The notes under the pieces are model-generated. The model worked only from the letters and a program-made list of their open reading frames with translations. It searched no databases and was not told the DNA's origin. Positions 20,816 through 31,203 of a stretch of DNA of 64,000 bases are shown piece by piece (within the stretch, counting starts at the first letter, position 1; the number at the start of each line of letters is the position of its first letter). Source of the stretch: Adiantum capillus-veneris. Lineage: Eukaryota; Streptophyta; Polypodiopsida; Polypodiales; Pteridaceae. Location of the stretch: assembly GCA_014529385.2 (NCBI GenBank), contig CM043963.1, forward strand, positions 95,430,412 to 95,494,411. Direction: 5' to 3'. The position numbers were made by a program, and so were the translations under genes.

Positions 20816-22270
20816 GGCTTACATTGCAAGGACCTAACAGAAGAAGAAGAAGAGATCTTGCTGAGCTTGTTAAAGGAATACTGAGATATCTTCGCTTGGT
20901 CTTACAAGGATCTCAAGGGTGTTAATTTAGAAATCTATCAACATACCATACCCATGAGAGATGATGCAAAACCAAGTAGACAAAGGCCATACATGTATAA
21001 TGAAACATTTTCCAGAAAGATAAAAGAAGAGATTGAAAAACTAAAGGAAGCTAAATTCATTTACGAAATTGAACACACAGATTGGGTGTCTTCAATTGTG
21101 ATAGTACCCAAGAAAAACGGAAAATTACGAGTGTTTGTTAATCTCAAAAAGGTGAATGTAGCTACCATTAGAGACAACTTTCCTCTTCTGATAACTGAGC
21201 ATGTTTTAGAATGAGTTGTAGGAAAAGAAGCTTACAGCTTCTTAGATGGATTTTTGGGATACAATCAACTTTTGGTTGACCCAAAAGATCAGCATAAAAC
21301 TACTTTTGTAATATAATGGGGTATATTTGCCTATCGGGTTATGCCGTTTGGGTTAACTAATGCTCCAGCAGCATTTCAAAGGTTGATGAGTCATGCTTTC
21401 AAAGAATATCTTAGGAAGTTCTTAGAAGTATAGATGGATGATCTATGGGTACATTCATCAATCCGGGATGATCATTTTGAACACCTCAAAAAGGTATTCG
21501 AAAAATGTAGACTTTATAGAATTTGCTTAAATCCTGAAAAGTGCACATTCATGGGTAGACAAGGAAAAATTATGGGACATATAGTGTCTAAAAATGGCAT
21601 AGCTATGGATATTGAGAAGACTCATGTCATTGCTGATTTGCATAGACCAACAACAATCAAGGGGGTACAAGCCTTCATGGGGCATTGTGGATATTACCAA
21701 CGGTTCATTTACATGTACACTATTATTGCAAAACCCATGTATAGCTTGATTACACACTTTGAGTGGACCGAGGCATGTGAAGAATCCTTCATGAAGCTTA
21801 AGCAAGCTCTCACCTCAGCTCCAATATTGAAAGCACCAGATTGGAATAAGATATTCCAAGTACATGTAGATGCTTCCAATTTTGCTATCGTTTGTATACT
21901 AGCTCAACCAAGAGATGAGAAAATTGACTTTCCTATTTCTTATGCTAGCCGATAATTGAACATGGCAAAAAAGAATTACACCACCACCAAAAGGGAAGGA
22001 TTAGGAATGATCTATGCCGTTAAAAAGTATAGACATTACCTACTAGCCAACAAGTTTGTGTTCTTTGTAGACTCTGCTTTGTTGTATTTGGTCAACAAGC
22101 CATGCAGCACAGGAAGAATAGTGAGATGGTTCATCATTCTTCTCAAATTTGATTTCACTGTGGTTGTAAAAAAGGGCACTACACATCAATGAGCAGATCA
22201 TTTGTCAAGGATTGTTTCAGGAGAATCACCTAAAGGGGTAGAGGATGATCTACCAGATGCCTATTTGTTC
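20816..22270 (+). pseudogene. Reverse transcriptase and RNase H of element B
   Basis: Ty3/gypsy RT-RH, in one frame from 20954 but interrupted by stops. Motifs in order: DIFAWSYKDLKGV, HTDWVSSIVIVPKKNGKLRV (20 residues), YSFLDGF.GYNQ, VMPFGLTNAPAAFQRLM, then the catalytic box where the Tyr of YMDD is a TAG stop (V*MDDLWVHS near 21430), and QAFMGHCGYYQRFI. RNase H: VHVDASNFAIVCILAQP, YTTTKREGLGMIYAVKKYRHYLL and ADHLSR. RT copies the RNA into cDNA and RNase H removes the RNA strand. Stops at about 20881, 21212, 21315, 21432, 21953, 22190 and 22277. Most fit C-to-T changes of CAA, CAG or CGA. Confidence 0.9.
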
Positions 22271-22279
22271 TCTGTATAA

Positions 22280-23020
22280 ATGATACCTAGATGGCCGGAA
22301 AACATTGTGTCATTGATGACAATAGCTCAAGTGGATTCACAAATACCACTTCCTATTACGATCAGATTAATCGAGCAATCGACTATGTATCAATTACTAG
22401 CTGGTAGGCTATACAAAAGCAATCGAGACGAGATATTGCTCTTTTGCATCAATCCTGAAGAAAAAGAACAGTACCTAAGTCAAGCACATGTTACCATAGT
22501 AGGACTTCAATTTGAGGAAGACCAAACTATGCAACGAATCTTGAGACTTGGAGTATTTTGGCCGACTATGAGGAGTGATGTTCGATCTTTTGTAAAGGAT
22601 TGCCCTCAATGTCAAAAACAAACACCCATACCTCATGTAACATTATTTCAAATGTCACCTATTCCTAAGTGGAGTAACTATCTAGTTACTTACTTATCAA
22701 GCCGACAATTCTTGAGGATATGAGTAAACGCCGTCAAAGAGCAATTGAAATTGAAGCAAGAGAATATGCTCTTATTGGGAACCAATTGTATCGGAGAGGT
22801 AAAGTTCAACATTTGCATCTTTGTGCAAATGAAGATGAGTATATTCCAATTATAGAACAAGCACATGCTGGATTAGCTGGAGGTCACTTTTCTAGTGAGA
22901 CCACCGCAAGAGCAATCTTAATGGCAGGCATATGGTGGCCAACACTTTTTGTAGATGCCAAAAAATATCTCGAAGGTGTGATGTTTGTCAATGAGCAAAA
23001 ATGCCAACATGCGTAGATAG
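22280..23020 (+). pseudogene. Tandem duplicated integrase zinc-binding (H2C2) domains of element B
   Basis: The first domain (22280-22660) has LLAGRLYKSN, LSQAHVTIVGLQF (second His replaced by Gln), ILRLGVFWPTMR and FVKDCPQCQKQTPIPH. It is followed by PKWSNYLVTYLSSRQF. A second copy of the same fold starts at 22720: LIGNQLYRRGK, IEQAHAGLAGGHFSSETTAR, ILMAGIWWPTLF, with the Cys pair eroded before VNEQK. Ty3/gypsy integrases normally carry a single H2C2 domain. Elements A and left keep parts of the same double layout. A frameshift lies between the two domains at about 22715. The domain stabilises the integrase-DNA complex; the need for two is unknown. Confidence 0.75.
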
Positions 23021-23969
23021 CATGCCCTTAAGACCAATGATGGGGGCTAGAGCTTTCGAAAAATGGGGTATAGATTTTGTTGGGCCAATACAACCACCTG
23101 CTTATAGAACCCAAGCTCAATATATCATTGTAGCTACGGACTATTTGACCAAGTGGGCCGAGGCTAAAGCAACTCAAAATAATGATGCCAGAACCACTAT
23201 TGCATTCTTATATGAGTATGTATTCACGAGATATGGACTACCAATAGAAATTGTCAGTGATCGAGGAACTCATTTCCTCAATGAGATAATCGAGTATTTG
23301 CTTAATGAGTTTATGGTCATCCATAACAAATCAGCTCCCTATCACCCACAGGAAAACGGACAAGCTGAGCATGCGAATAAAATTCTTAGCTCAGTGCTGA
23401 TCAAAGTGGTTAGTTTTGGAAGGACAGACTGGGGAATGAATCTCCATGCTTCACTATGGGCTTATCGAGTTTCATTCAAAACAGTGTTAAATGCTACACC
23501 CTTCAACCTTGTTTATGGTCTTGATGCCATACTTCCAATAGAATTTCTATTGCCGACATTAAGGGTAGCATAGAATCTTGAGTGGACTGGACATGAGTTG
23601 TCAGAAAGACTTGAAGATTTAGAAAAGCTGTATGAGCAAAGGCTAACTGCTATAGCTCACATCTATGCACAAAAGCAAAAACAAAAACAGTTTTTTGATT
23701 CCCACTTAATCACAAAAATCTTCAAGAACGGGAACTTAGTTTTAGTCTATTCCCTTAAGCAACACATTCCTAAGTTTAAGAAAAAGGGAACCGGACCGTT
23801 TATCATTGAAGATGTATCTCCAAGTGGAGAAGTAAAATTGTCCACCCTAGATGGTGAACCAATGGCTAATTGGATTAGTGGATGTCGTTTAAAGAAATAC
23901 AATTTGCCGCTAACCAATGAATTGCTAGAAAGAATGCATGCAGCCAAGCAAAGGAAGATTAAACGATAG
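23001..23969 (+). pseudogene. Integrase catalytic core and C-terminal domain of element B
   Basis: Same frame throughout, with one TAG at 23571-23573. DDE core: KWGIDFVGPIQPPAYRT (first Asp), EIVSDRGTHFLNEI (second Asp), and NGQAEHANK (Glu), all present. The C-terminal domain follows (NGNLVLVYSLKQH, KKKGTGPFIIEDVS, VKLSTLDGEPMANWISGCR). About 75-80% identical by eye to the left copy (5873-4824). It integrates cDNA. The single stop replaces the residue equivalent to Glu in RVAESLEWT of the left copy. Confidence 0.9.
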
Positions 23970-24480
23970 CAGGTTATTGATGAAGCCCAAGAGGAAGCTC
24001 GGCTTCGTGTACTCAAGCGGAAAGCTGCTCTCAAGAATCAACAAATATCAATTCCCGTCAACACTCTGGAAATAGATGACCGACAATGGGAATTATCTAA
24101 AGATGCAGTTTCAACAGATGATGACTGGTTAGACGGAATGGACCTGCGCATCAAAGTACAGCTCAACAATCATAGCACCAATGCTTTGGTCGACACAGGG
24201 GCTAGAGTAAATGCAGCCACTTATTCCACATACAAGAAGGCAACAAGTCAAGCACTGACAGCAGGAATAGTGACAATCAAAGGATGCAACAAGAACCCAA
24301 TCCCAACATTGGGAGTAGTCAACTTGAACGTGATAGTACATGGATGTTCATGTCCTCATCAGTTTGTATGCTTACCAGATGAACACGTGAATGAGACGAT
24401 GATTCTTGGAATTCCCTAGATGTGGACATACAAAGCAGTACCAGATTGGGATACAAATCAGCTAAAGCTATCACCTAAAG
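23970..24480 (+). pseudogene. Second aspartic protease of element B, with preceding linker
   Basis: After a TAG at 23967-23969 the frame continues with a charged linker (QVIDEAQEEARLRVLKRKAAL) and then the protease: LVDTGARVNAATYSTYKKA (active-site Asp-Thr-Gly, about residue 17 from the Met at 24138) and ETMILGIP at its end, where TGG of the expected PW has become TAG (24417-24419). Both retropepsin boxes are present, so this is a full-length fold rather than a chance DTG. The region past the stop (MWTYKAVPDWD, LSPKGGQL) aligns with the third copy (MGTYKAIQEWD, LTLKGGQL). It would be a second maturation protease or a domain with another job. Confidence 0.75.
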
Positions 24481-25204
24481 GCGGGCAACTCATTGTTTCC
24501 ATTGCACCAAGCAAGGAGGAATGGAAAAGAAGCAATCAGCAGACCAAACCACGAAGTAATCAATATTCTCCATCCCCTTGATAAGCAAATCCTACAAGTA
24601 GCATGCAAGGAGTCAGGAAAATTTGGGTACCAAAAGCACAGCTTAAGGATAAACCGATTCAAATATGGGTGCCTAAAACTTCACCGATAAAACAAAAGAA
24701 GGTTCCAAGGGTTAAAACACAGAGACGAGCATCTTCGAGCAAGGAGCCTAGCATGAAATTGGTTTGGAAGAAAAAGGAGCACTTATCTTCTCCACAAACC
24801 GTCAAACCAATCAAGCAATGGTGAGTTAAGTCTCAAAAGACTCCATCACACCACACAGCACCAAGCAAACCAAGCTACCAATGGCGAGAAAAGCTCGACA
24901 ATAGTCAAAAGTGCTACCAGCAGCCCAAGCAATCAGCATACTGAAGCATCCTGATGGTACAATCAAACAGAGAGCACAGAAGCTACAAGATTTGCTCTTT
25001 GGAAGACATCAACAGCAAACCTCGACATCAGAAACCCTTGAGTTAATTACTCAAGACCCAGCTCTTGCACAGCATAATGGTTTGAATTGCATTGATCTTC
25101 AAAGCATGGTAGAGCCAACCACGGTTATGCATAGACACATTTGTTCAACCCATGCACACAGTCGTCCCGGAGTACGCCATCTAGGAGGGGTGGAAGGGCA
25201 CTAA
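24481..25204 (+). pseudogene. Basic C-terminal tail of pol in element B (W-V-P-K repeats) up to the polypurine tract
   Basis: Frame 24603-24824 gives VRKIWVPKAQLKDKPIQIWV, then a Lys/Ser-rich stretch ending LVWKKKEHL. Frame 24911-25204 then reads KLQDLLFGRH and LNCIDLQSMVEPTTVMHRHI. The last motif matches LQCIDIPSIVEPIRVMA in the third copy (about 41005), so the reading region really extends to the polypurine tract. Function unknown. Two frame changes. Confidence 0.5.
25183..25201 (+). other. Polypurine tract of element B
   Basis: CTAGGAGGGGTGGAAGGGC at the end of pol, aligned with purine tracts in the left and third copies and preceded by the same GTC.TCC.GGAGTA-type sequence. Confidence 0.55.
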
Positions 25205-25940
25205 GTACTAAGTAATTAAGGGCAATGTTTGAAGAGGGAGGAAACTGCTCGATGTTAACGGGTGATTTTTTGCAAAATTACCTAATAATTCCCTTATAAT
25301 TCATCATCAAGGAAAAATTCACTGATAATATCTTCCCGATGAGTGTAAATAGTGTATATACTATCAGAAAATCATCAAAAATTAGTCCTTTTTGGATATT
25401 TTTCATCATTTTTATTAATAATGAGACTTAAAAATAGAAAAATCCAACAAAAAACAATAAAGCTATGTTTTTCAATGGATTTTCTTAACTATTGGATTTT
25501 CACTTTACTTTTTAGAGCATTTTTCTATTAATAATAAATAGCAGGGAAGCTTAGATGAAAAAATGGAAGACACGGTGGTGATCAAAAAGACAAGGCGGAC
25601 AAGCACAAAAATTTTCAATGAAATCAAAAGATGGAAGCAGGAAGCCTAAATTAGGTGGCCGGGCCTACTTTTGCAAAATTCTTACGAAATGAGCTAGAGG
25701 AATCCGATCAGGGAAATTTTTGAGTCTAACGTAGATTTCACGGCCTAGTAGGACTAACGGGGGATTCTGGGGAAAATTGGTTCGGGAAGTCCGGGTATAG
25801 ATATCCAAGGTAGGCTAAAACCACCTCATTTCCACTTGTAGCCTTTGCAGAGAGAGCTTTCGACCTCTTTCGCGCGTCTTTTTCGGAGTCCACAGTTGTT
25901 TGTTTTCAGCGCCGTCTCACACGAGACATGAGAGGTAAGT
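25203..25940 (+). repeat. LTR-like promoter block downstream of pol in element B
   Basis: Starts after the polypurine tract; a TGTTAACGGG (compare TGTTAACCC at the LTR of A) lies at 25252. TATA-like candidates are GTGTATATAC at 25349-25358 and GGGTATAGATA near 25793. The end AGAGAGAGCTTTCGACCTCTTTCGCGCG and the donor at 25935 align with the left and third copies. By position this is either the 3' LTR of B or an internal promoter for ORF X. I see no clear sequence match to the 5' LTR (13038-13897), which is against a simple LTR pair. Confidence 0.5.
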
Positions 25941-25941
25941 T
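25926..25941 (+). promoter_or_regulatory. Candidate 5' splice donor, second promoter block of B
   Basis: ACATGAGAGGTAAGTT, near-perfect donor consensus, with context conserved in the left (2508-2522) and third (40079-40092) copies. Confidence 0.5.
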
Positions 25942-26562
25942 CTTTACTCGTCAATGATCCATTTTGTACGGCCGGTAGCTAGTCTAAACCCCTAGAAAAA
26001 ACCCTAGAAATCGAGTAGTGAAAGAAGACCTACGACCAAAAACTGACCATAGCAGCCTGTCAACTCAACCAAATCAGATGGGATATGAATCATAGCATGT
26101 TTTAATATAATAGAACCTTTCTATATCATCAGTTGACCATTCGGCAAGGGTCGAGGAGGTCCCCAATAGAAAGCTAGATTTTTGGTGAATGCTAAAATTT
26201 CGATATGACTCCACAGATAGCTTGCCTACGAGGTTCATATACAATGTATATGATTGTTTTAGTGAAATCAATCAAGCAAAGCCCTCGAAAAGCAAAAAAC
26301 GGTTCGAAGGTTACAAAGCGTCAAATTCGACATACGGGGTCAAACTGACTCCAAATGAGCCAGAATTGGACGAGTTGCTTCACAACTATGTTGCGGACAA
26401 GTCCAAAGCTTCAAAGTTGACTGACCAAACCAACGGACAATGTAGTCACAAAAAACGGTGATTTCAGAGTCGACAGAGCACAAAGTGATACCGGCATGTT
26501 TTAGGTGTATAGAATGTGTCTAGGTCAAAAGTTGTAAGTTTTGCAAAGAATTTGTCACTGTT
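25942..26562 (+). other. Leader between second promoter block and second palindrome array of B
   Basis: No recognised gene. There is a 90-aa open stretch at 26189-26461 without known motifs and not conserved in the other copies. No tRNA-Asp PBS is present, unlike the first leader of B. Confidence 0.45.
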
Positions 26563-27162
26563 GTAAATAATCGCGATTATTTACTTTTGCATCATTTTTG
26601 CTTGGAAATTGTCACATCACCTCACCTATCATGTGTACACACCTATTACAAGCCAAAAATCAAGTATGAGCCAAAATGAGCACTTATAACTTGAAAAATT
26701 GCCAGAAAACGCAAAGAAGTCATTGCAAGCCAATTTTTGGGTTATGGACAACATTTCTTGATCCAAATCACCTTATATCTCATACACAGGGTTCTGACAA
26801 TGCCTAGAATCAAATTGTACCAAAAAATGTTGATTTTGGTAGAAAAGTTAATAATTGTAATTATTTGCTTTCTAGCCAAAATTGGGGAGTTTTGATATTT
26901 TGTCATCATACATCCAAAGCACATGATGTGTTAAGCCCACTAGCTAAGTTTGAACCTATTTGGAGTTCAAAATCTCAAATTTCCTTTATATTTACTGTTT
27001 CAGAGACCTAAAGCCAAAATCTGGTACCATTTTCACCCTATACATCCAAATGAGCCCATATTTCACTCAGAGCATGTATTTGGTATATACTTCAAACCTA
27101 TGAAGCCAAGTTTGCAAAAAGTTGAAAAAAATACTCTGCTATAAATAATAGCGATTATTTGC
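26563..27162. repeat. Array of three spaced palindromes upstream of ORF X (element B)
   Basis: Copies at 26563-26584 (perfect 22 bp, arm GTAAATAATCG), 26847-26868 (decayed) and 27141-27162 (one central and end changes); spacings 284 and 294. The palindrome type is the same as in the 5' leader of this element (14592-15474), about 11 kb away, while the spacers differ. Confidence 0.9.
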
Positions 27163-27349
27163 TTTGGTTGCAAAAATTTGTTTTGACTTTACAGTTTTGT
27201 TCCTTGCATGTTTTTATGCATCTATGCTTGTTCAAAAATTGATTTGAAGCAAATTGGACCAAAATAGTCATCATTTCATCCTAAAGGACATTTCAGAGAA
27301 AATATCGACAAATCTTCTAACTTTGCACTCTATTCATTGAACGGGAGCC

Positions 27350-30081
27350 ATGCAAGCAGCAGAGAGGGCCAAGAAAAAGCTCAACCAAAAGGAAAAGTTG
27401 CAAGAACTGCCCGCATATCAACTAGACCCCGATTCAGTCAAAGCAGCCAAGGCAGCTTATCTCTCCAAAGAACAGCTAGAAGAGCATCATACCACAGTCT
27501 TCACCGACAGATTCAAGAGTGAAGAGGGACATCAGGTGGAGTTGCAACTCTTATCTAAAGAAGTATATGATGTCGTCATGAAGCCTGAGACCAAAGAAGC
27601 CAACTGCAGGCTAGGACTCAGAGACTTCTACGAATAGGAGCCTTGCGGAGTGGATTTCCAAAAAGCTTACGAGCTTTTATCCGCAATTAAAGAGGATGGA
27701 ACATCCCAAATATCTAACACTCAGGGAAACAAGGTTGAAGTGGTCATAACTAAAGTTATAGTGGTAGAAGCACTCAGACTGCCCTCAGAAGGAATGACCA
27801 TGAGAGCAAGAGACAGGAAAATAGCATGAACTTTTACCAAAGAAACCACCGCACCCACTTTTGTAGATTTGATTCACAAACAAGTGGAAGAGCCAGCCCG
27901 ATTATACCATCAGCACTTCCACTTCTTGGCAAAAAGGCCACCTAGGTACACTATACCAAATCACGCGGTTACCACTACTTTTACACAAGTTCTAAAGTCA
28001 ACAACCAGGCAGCCGGTGGACCACGCACAGTATGTCCTGACCACTCTAAAGGGAACCAAGAAAGAAGGCAAGATCACTTACTTGGGTGCGCCAGAAGTCT
28101 TGACAAGAATAGCATACCATGCCATCGGCATGGCCGACAATCTACCACCTGCCCCTGACCAAAGCACATGGATATTGGCAGCACAACCTTCTCCTAGAGC
28201 TACAAGGTCAGGAAAAAGATCTTATAAATCAGATGAAGAGTCGATTGAAAGCTCATCGAAAAGGCACAGCAACGAGAGCTCTGATAACCAGAAGAAGAGA
28301 GCGAGAAGAGAAGAAATGAACAGAAAAGTTGTGGCCGCCCACCAAGAAGAGCCCGCGTAGAACCAAGCTCGCTTTGAAAGAGAAAAACACGCCTACCAAT
28401 GCAGTCGACAAGCACAAGGGAAGGACCCAGAGAAATGGGTACCTAGGGGACTTAAGGGCCCAAGGACAACGCATCACACTAGAAAGGAAGCTGAAGACCC
28501 GATAGAGACTTTGGAAAAAATGCACCAAGAAGTTGAAGCCCTCAAGCTGAAAGAAGCCGAAGAAGCGGCTAGAAAATTCAAAGAGGCGGAGGAAAAGAGA
28601 CAAGCCGAGGAAATGGCTAGAGAAGAAGCACAAGGACAAGGCTATGAGTCTCCCAGACCCACTTCACTGCCTACGGAACAGCAGGACCATCCTATGCCAA
28701 ACCCGCCACCATCACCTACAGGTAAAGACACCGCAAAAGAGCCAACTAAAGAAGCTCAGCCTGAGAAAGAGAAAGCCACAGAATCTAAGTCCACCATAGA
28801 GATAGGATCAGCACAAGAGGCTGACCAACAAGAGCAACAAAAAGAGAAATAAACAGAGCCGGAACAAGAGGAAGCAACAGCTACGCAAAAGCCTGAATAG
28901 CTAAAGGCAAATGAACCTGCACCAGAAGGGACAACAAAATCCGATCCAACACCCTCTACTACAACACAACAAGAGAAGGCCGAAACACCTTCTACTTCCA
29001 CATAGCATGAAGCGGCCGAGGCATCCACAAAGCCTCAGGAAGACAAGGAAAAAGAAGACCAACCCTCTACCTCCACGCAAGAAGAACCAACAACCACGAC
29101 GCAGCAGAAGGACGGACAAGAGGCTGCAGGCACATCAACCCAGCTGGCAAGACAGGAGGATTGGCAGTCTAATGACGAGGTAATATTGCAAGTAAACAAA
29201 TATACAAGGTAGATACAAGATATGACGGAGAGACTCTGATCAGCAGCACTTAGCCGCAGCACAAAGGCTAAAGAGCTCGAGATGGTGATTGACGCTCTCC
29301 AACGAGAGTTAGTAGACAGAATGAATGTCATCACCGATCTTCAGAGGCAAGTGAAGGAGATGAAAGCCGAAGCTGAACAACATCAGCTAGCAAGAGATCG
29401 ACAGCAGAAAGAAATGGAAGAGTTGGGTGATCTGCTCACCAAGTTGTCAGATGCTTGCAAAGCAAAAGACAAATAGATGACAGAAGTTACAAATAAACTT
29501 CTTACGACAACCCTGTCAGCTCAAAAAATTCAAGTGCAGTTGGATGTTTCCAATGCCTCTTTACAATACTCCGAACAGAGAATAAATGATCAGGTAATCT
29601 TCTTATGGCAAATCAGAGAGAATCCAGCCGTGGCCTCGATCAAAGGGACAGATGAGGTATAGAAGGCACTAGAGAAAAATAACAAAGACCTCGAGCTGGA
29701 ATTAAAGGTGGAACAATCTCAGCGCAGAGACTTGGCTTTGATGCGGGTCCAGAGAGAAGAAGAGCTCCTAAAAGAAATAGCTAAGCTCAAAAGAGTTAAC
29801 CAGCTCCTAAGGAAGGAAAGCCGGCTACGCAGGAAGAAACAGACACTTCAGAGCCGTCGCAGATAGATATATCCTCAGTCTCATTTGTTGAATTGGAGAC
29901 ACATTCCACAGCAGAGCTGAGTGGTGAAGAGGAATTTCATATAGATATTACAGATGCAGACACAGTGCCCATGGTCCAGCTATCAAAAGCTGAAGAGGAC
30001 AGTGTTCTTTTATTAATTCCAAACACAGGTTCTTTCATACAGCCCTTCAAACATCACCAAAACAATTCAAACAAAGCCTAA
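27350..30081 (+). pseudogene. ORF X of element B: unknown coiled-coil protein in env position
   Basis: One reading frame runs from 27350 to about 29870 (about 840 codons), broken by some ten stops (27635, 27827, 28358, 28850, 28898, 29003, 29210, 29238, 29474, 29660), then shifts frame to 30081. Regions: a basic N-terminus with ELPAYQLDPDSVKAAKAAYL; a folded-looking part (VDFQKAYELLSAIKEDG; LIHKQVEEPARLYHQHFHFL; ITYLGAPEVLTRIAYHAIGM); then a Glu/Lys/Ala-rich helix (28500-28630), a Pro/Thr/Glu-rich linker, and coiled coil at 29240-29830 (heptad-like REL..RMNVITDLQRQVKEM). I do not recognise the family. No signal peptide or membrane span is seen, unlike a true Env. Conserved in three copies, so it was under selection. 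Confidence 0.7.
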
Positions 30082-30192
30082 TAAAGATAGTCCAATATTT
30101 TAACAAAAGAATTATCCAATTTTCTTATGAGTTGCCTCTACCTGCGAACTTTTTTTGTCTAACCAACAGAGCCTTTGCAAAGGATTTACTTA

Positions 30193-30463
30193 TTTGCTAA
30201 CCGCAAATTGCGCATATTTCCCTAGTTGCTAACCGCAAGGGTATCTTGCTAACTCCAAGGCATCTCGCTACCCGTGGATATTTCACTAACCGCAAGGCAT
30301 CTTGATAACCGCGAGCGATAAAAGAGAGCTGATAATCTCAACTTAATCTCCGCTAACTGTGGGATTATCTCGCTAACCGTGAGGCATCTCACTAACCATA
30401 AGGAATCTTGTTACCCACAAGACATCTCGCTAACCACAAGGCATCTTGCTAACCATAAGGAAC
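30193..30463 (+). repeat. Minisatellite, about 12 units of 19 bp
   Basis: Consensus TYGCTAACCGCAAGGCATC, for example at 30213, 30247, 30287, 30371 and 30428, with several diverged units and one longer insertion around 30310-30345. It follows ORF X of B. A 106-aa frame starting at 30379 is just the repeat translated. Confidence 0.85.
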
Positions 30464-30681
30464 AAAAGATATACTTTCAAAAAATCTTCTCTTTAAATGA
30501 TTCTTCAAACATGATCAAACAACTCTTAATATCAAACAGTAACAACTTATCAAATTATAATTTATCAAGCAATAACAATTTATTAAAAAAATCTTTTACT
30601 ACTCTACAAAAACATATGCTTATTTTTGGTGATACAATCACGTTTCTTGGACGGTTTAAAGGAATTCCTATGATTGGCTTC

Positions 30682-30905
30682 TTAGGTCAACATGAATAAC
30701 AATGCAAAATTATAAATTTCTCTTATCATATTAATGATGTGTTCGACTACCTTTAGTGTTTGAGATTGGGTGGCTTCAACTTCTTCCTCCATCAATACCT
30801 CCACTTGGGCTTTGATTGGAGTAGTTGATACCTTTCTTTGCATCTTCCTTGGAGGGGGAATGGCAAGAGCATCTTTGAAGCTTTGTGTCACTTGCTTCGG
30901 GGCCA
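30682..30905 (-). CDS. Short unknown ORF (75 aa) behind a TATA-type promoter
   Basis: The start at 30905 (MAPKQVTQSFKDALAIPPPR) is preferred over the upstream Met at 31215 because the upstream part is Ser/His/Leu-rich and looks like translated leader. The middle is basic and the rest Glu-rich and helical (VEVLMEEEVEATQSQTLKVV). No known domain. On the minus strand TATATAAAG lies about 290 bp upstream, so this could be the first exon or start of a transposon gene whose remainder is lost. The strand is the reverse of element B. Low confidence that it is real. Confidence 0.3.
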
Positions 30906-31194
30906 TCGTATCGTGATAGAGAAGAGGAAAAATTTTTCCTTGAAAAGCAGAGTTATGGCTTCCTTGCTTGCCAAGAAGATGACAAGAGAGAGAAAAATAG
31001 AACTGAACAATCCAAGGAACAACACGGTGGTGGTAGAGATGGAAATGAGTTGAGGGTGAGAGCTTGAGGAAAAGAGGTGGAGGGTGAGAGGTTGAATGAG
31101 AGAAGATACCTCTGGTGTGAAGGCAAGAGAGCTTCTGCTTGTGAGAATTTCTATGTGTGTGTCTTGAGAGTGAAGGGAGAGGGTTCTTTATATA

Positions 31195-31203
31195 GACTCT
31201 CAA
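31195..31203 (-). promoter_or_regulatory. TATA box candidate upstream of the short ORF
   Basis: TATATAAAG on the minus strand, with a following C/T/A-rich leader. Confidence 0.35.

Noticed and set aside
13038-25940. A simple pair of identical LTRs for element B (13038-13897 and 25203-25940)
   Set aside because: I could not align the two blocks beyond short similar words, so I did not call them an LTR pair.
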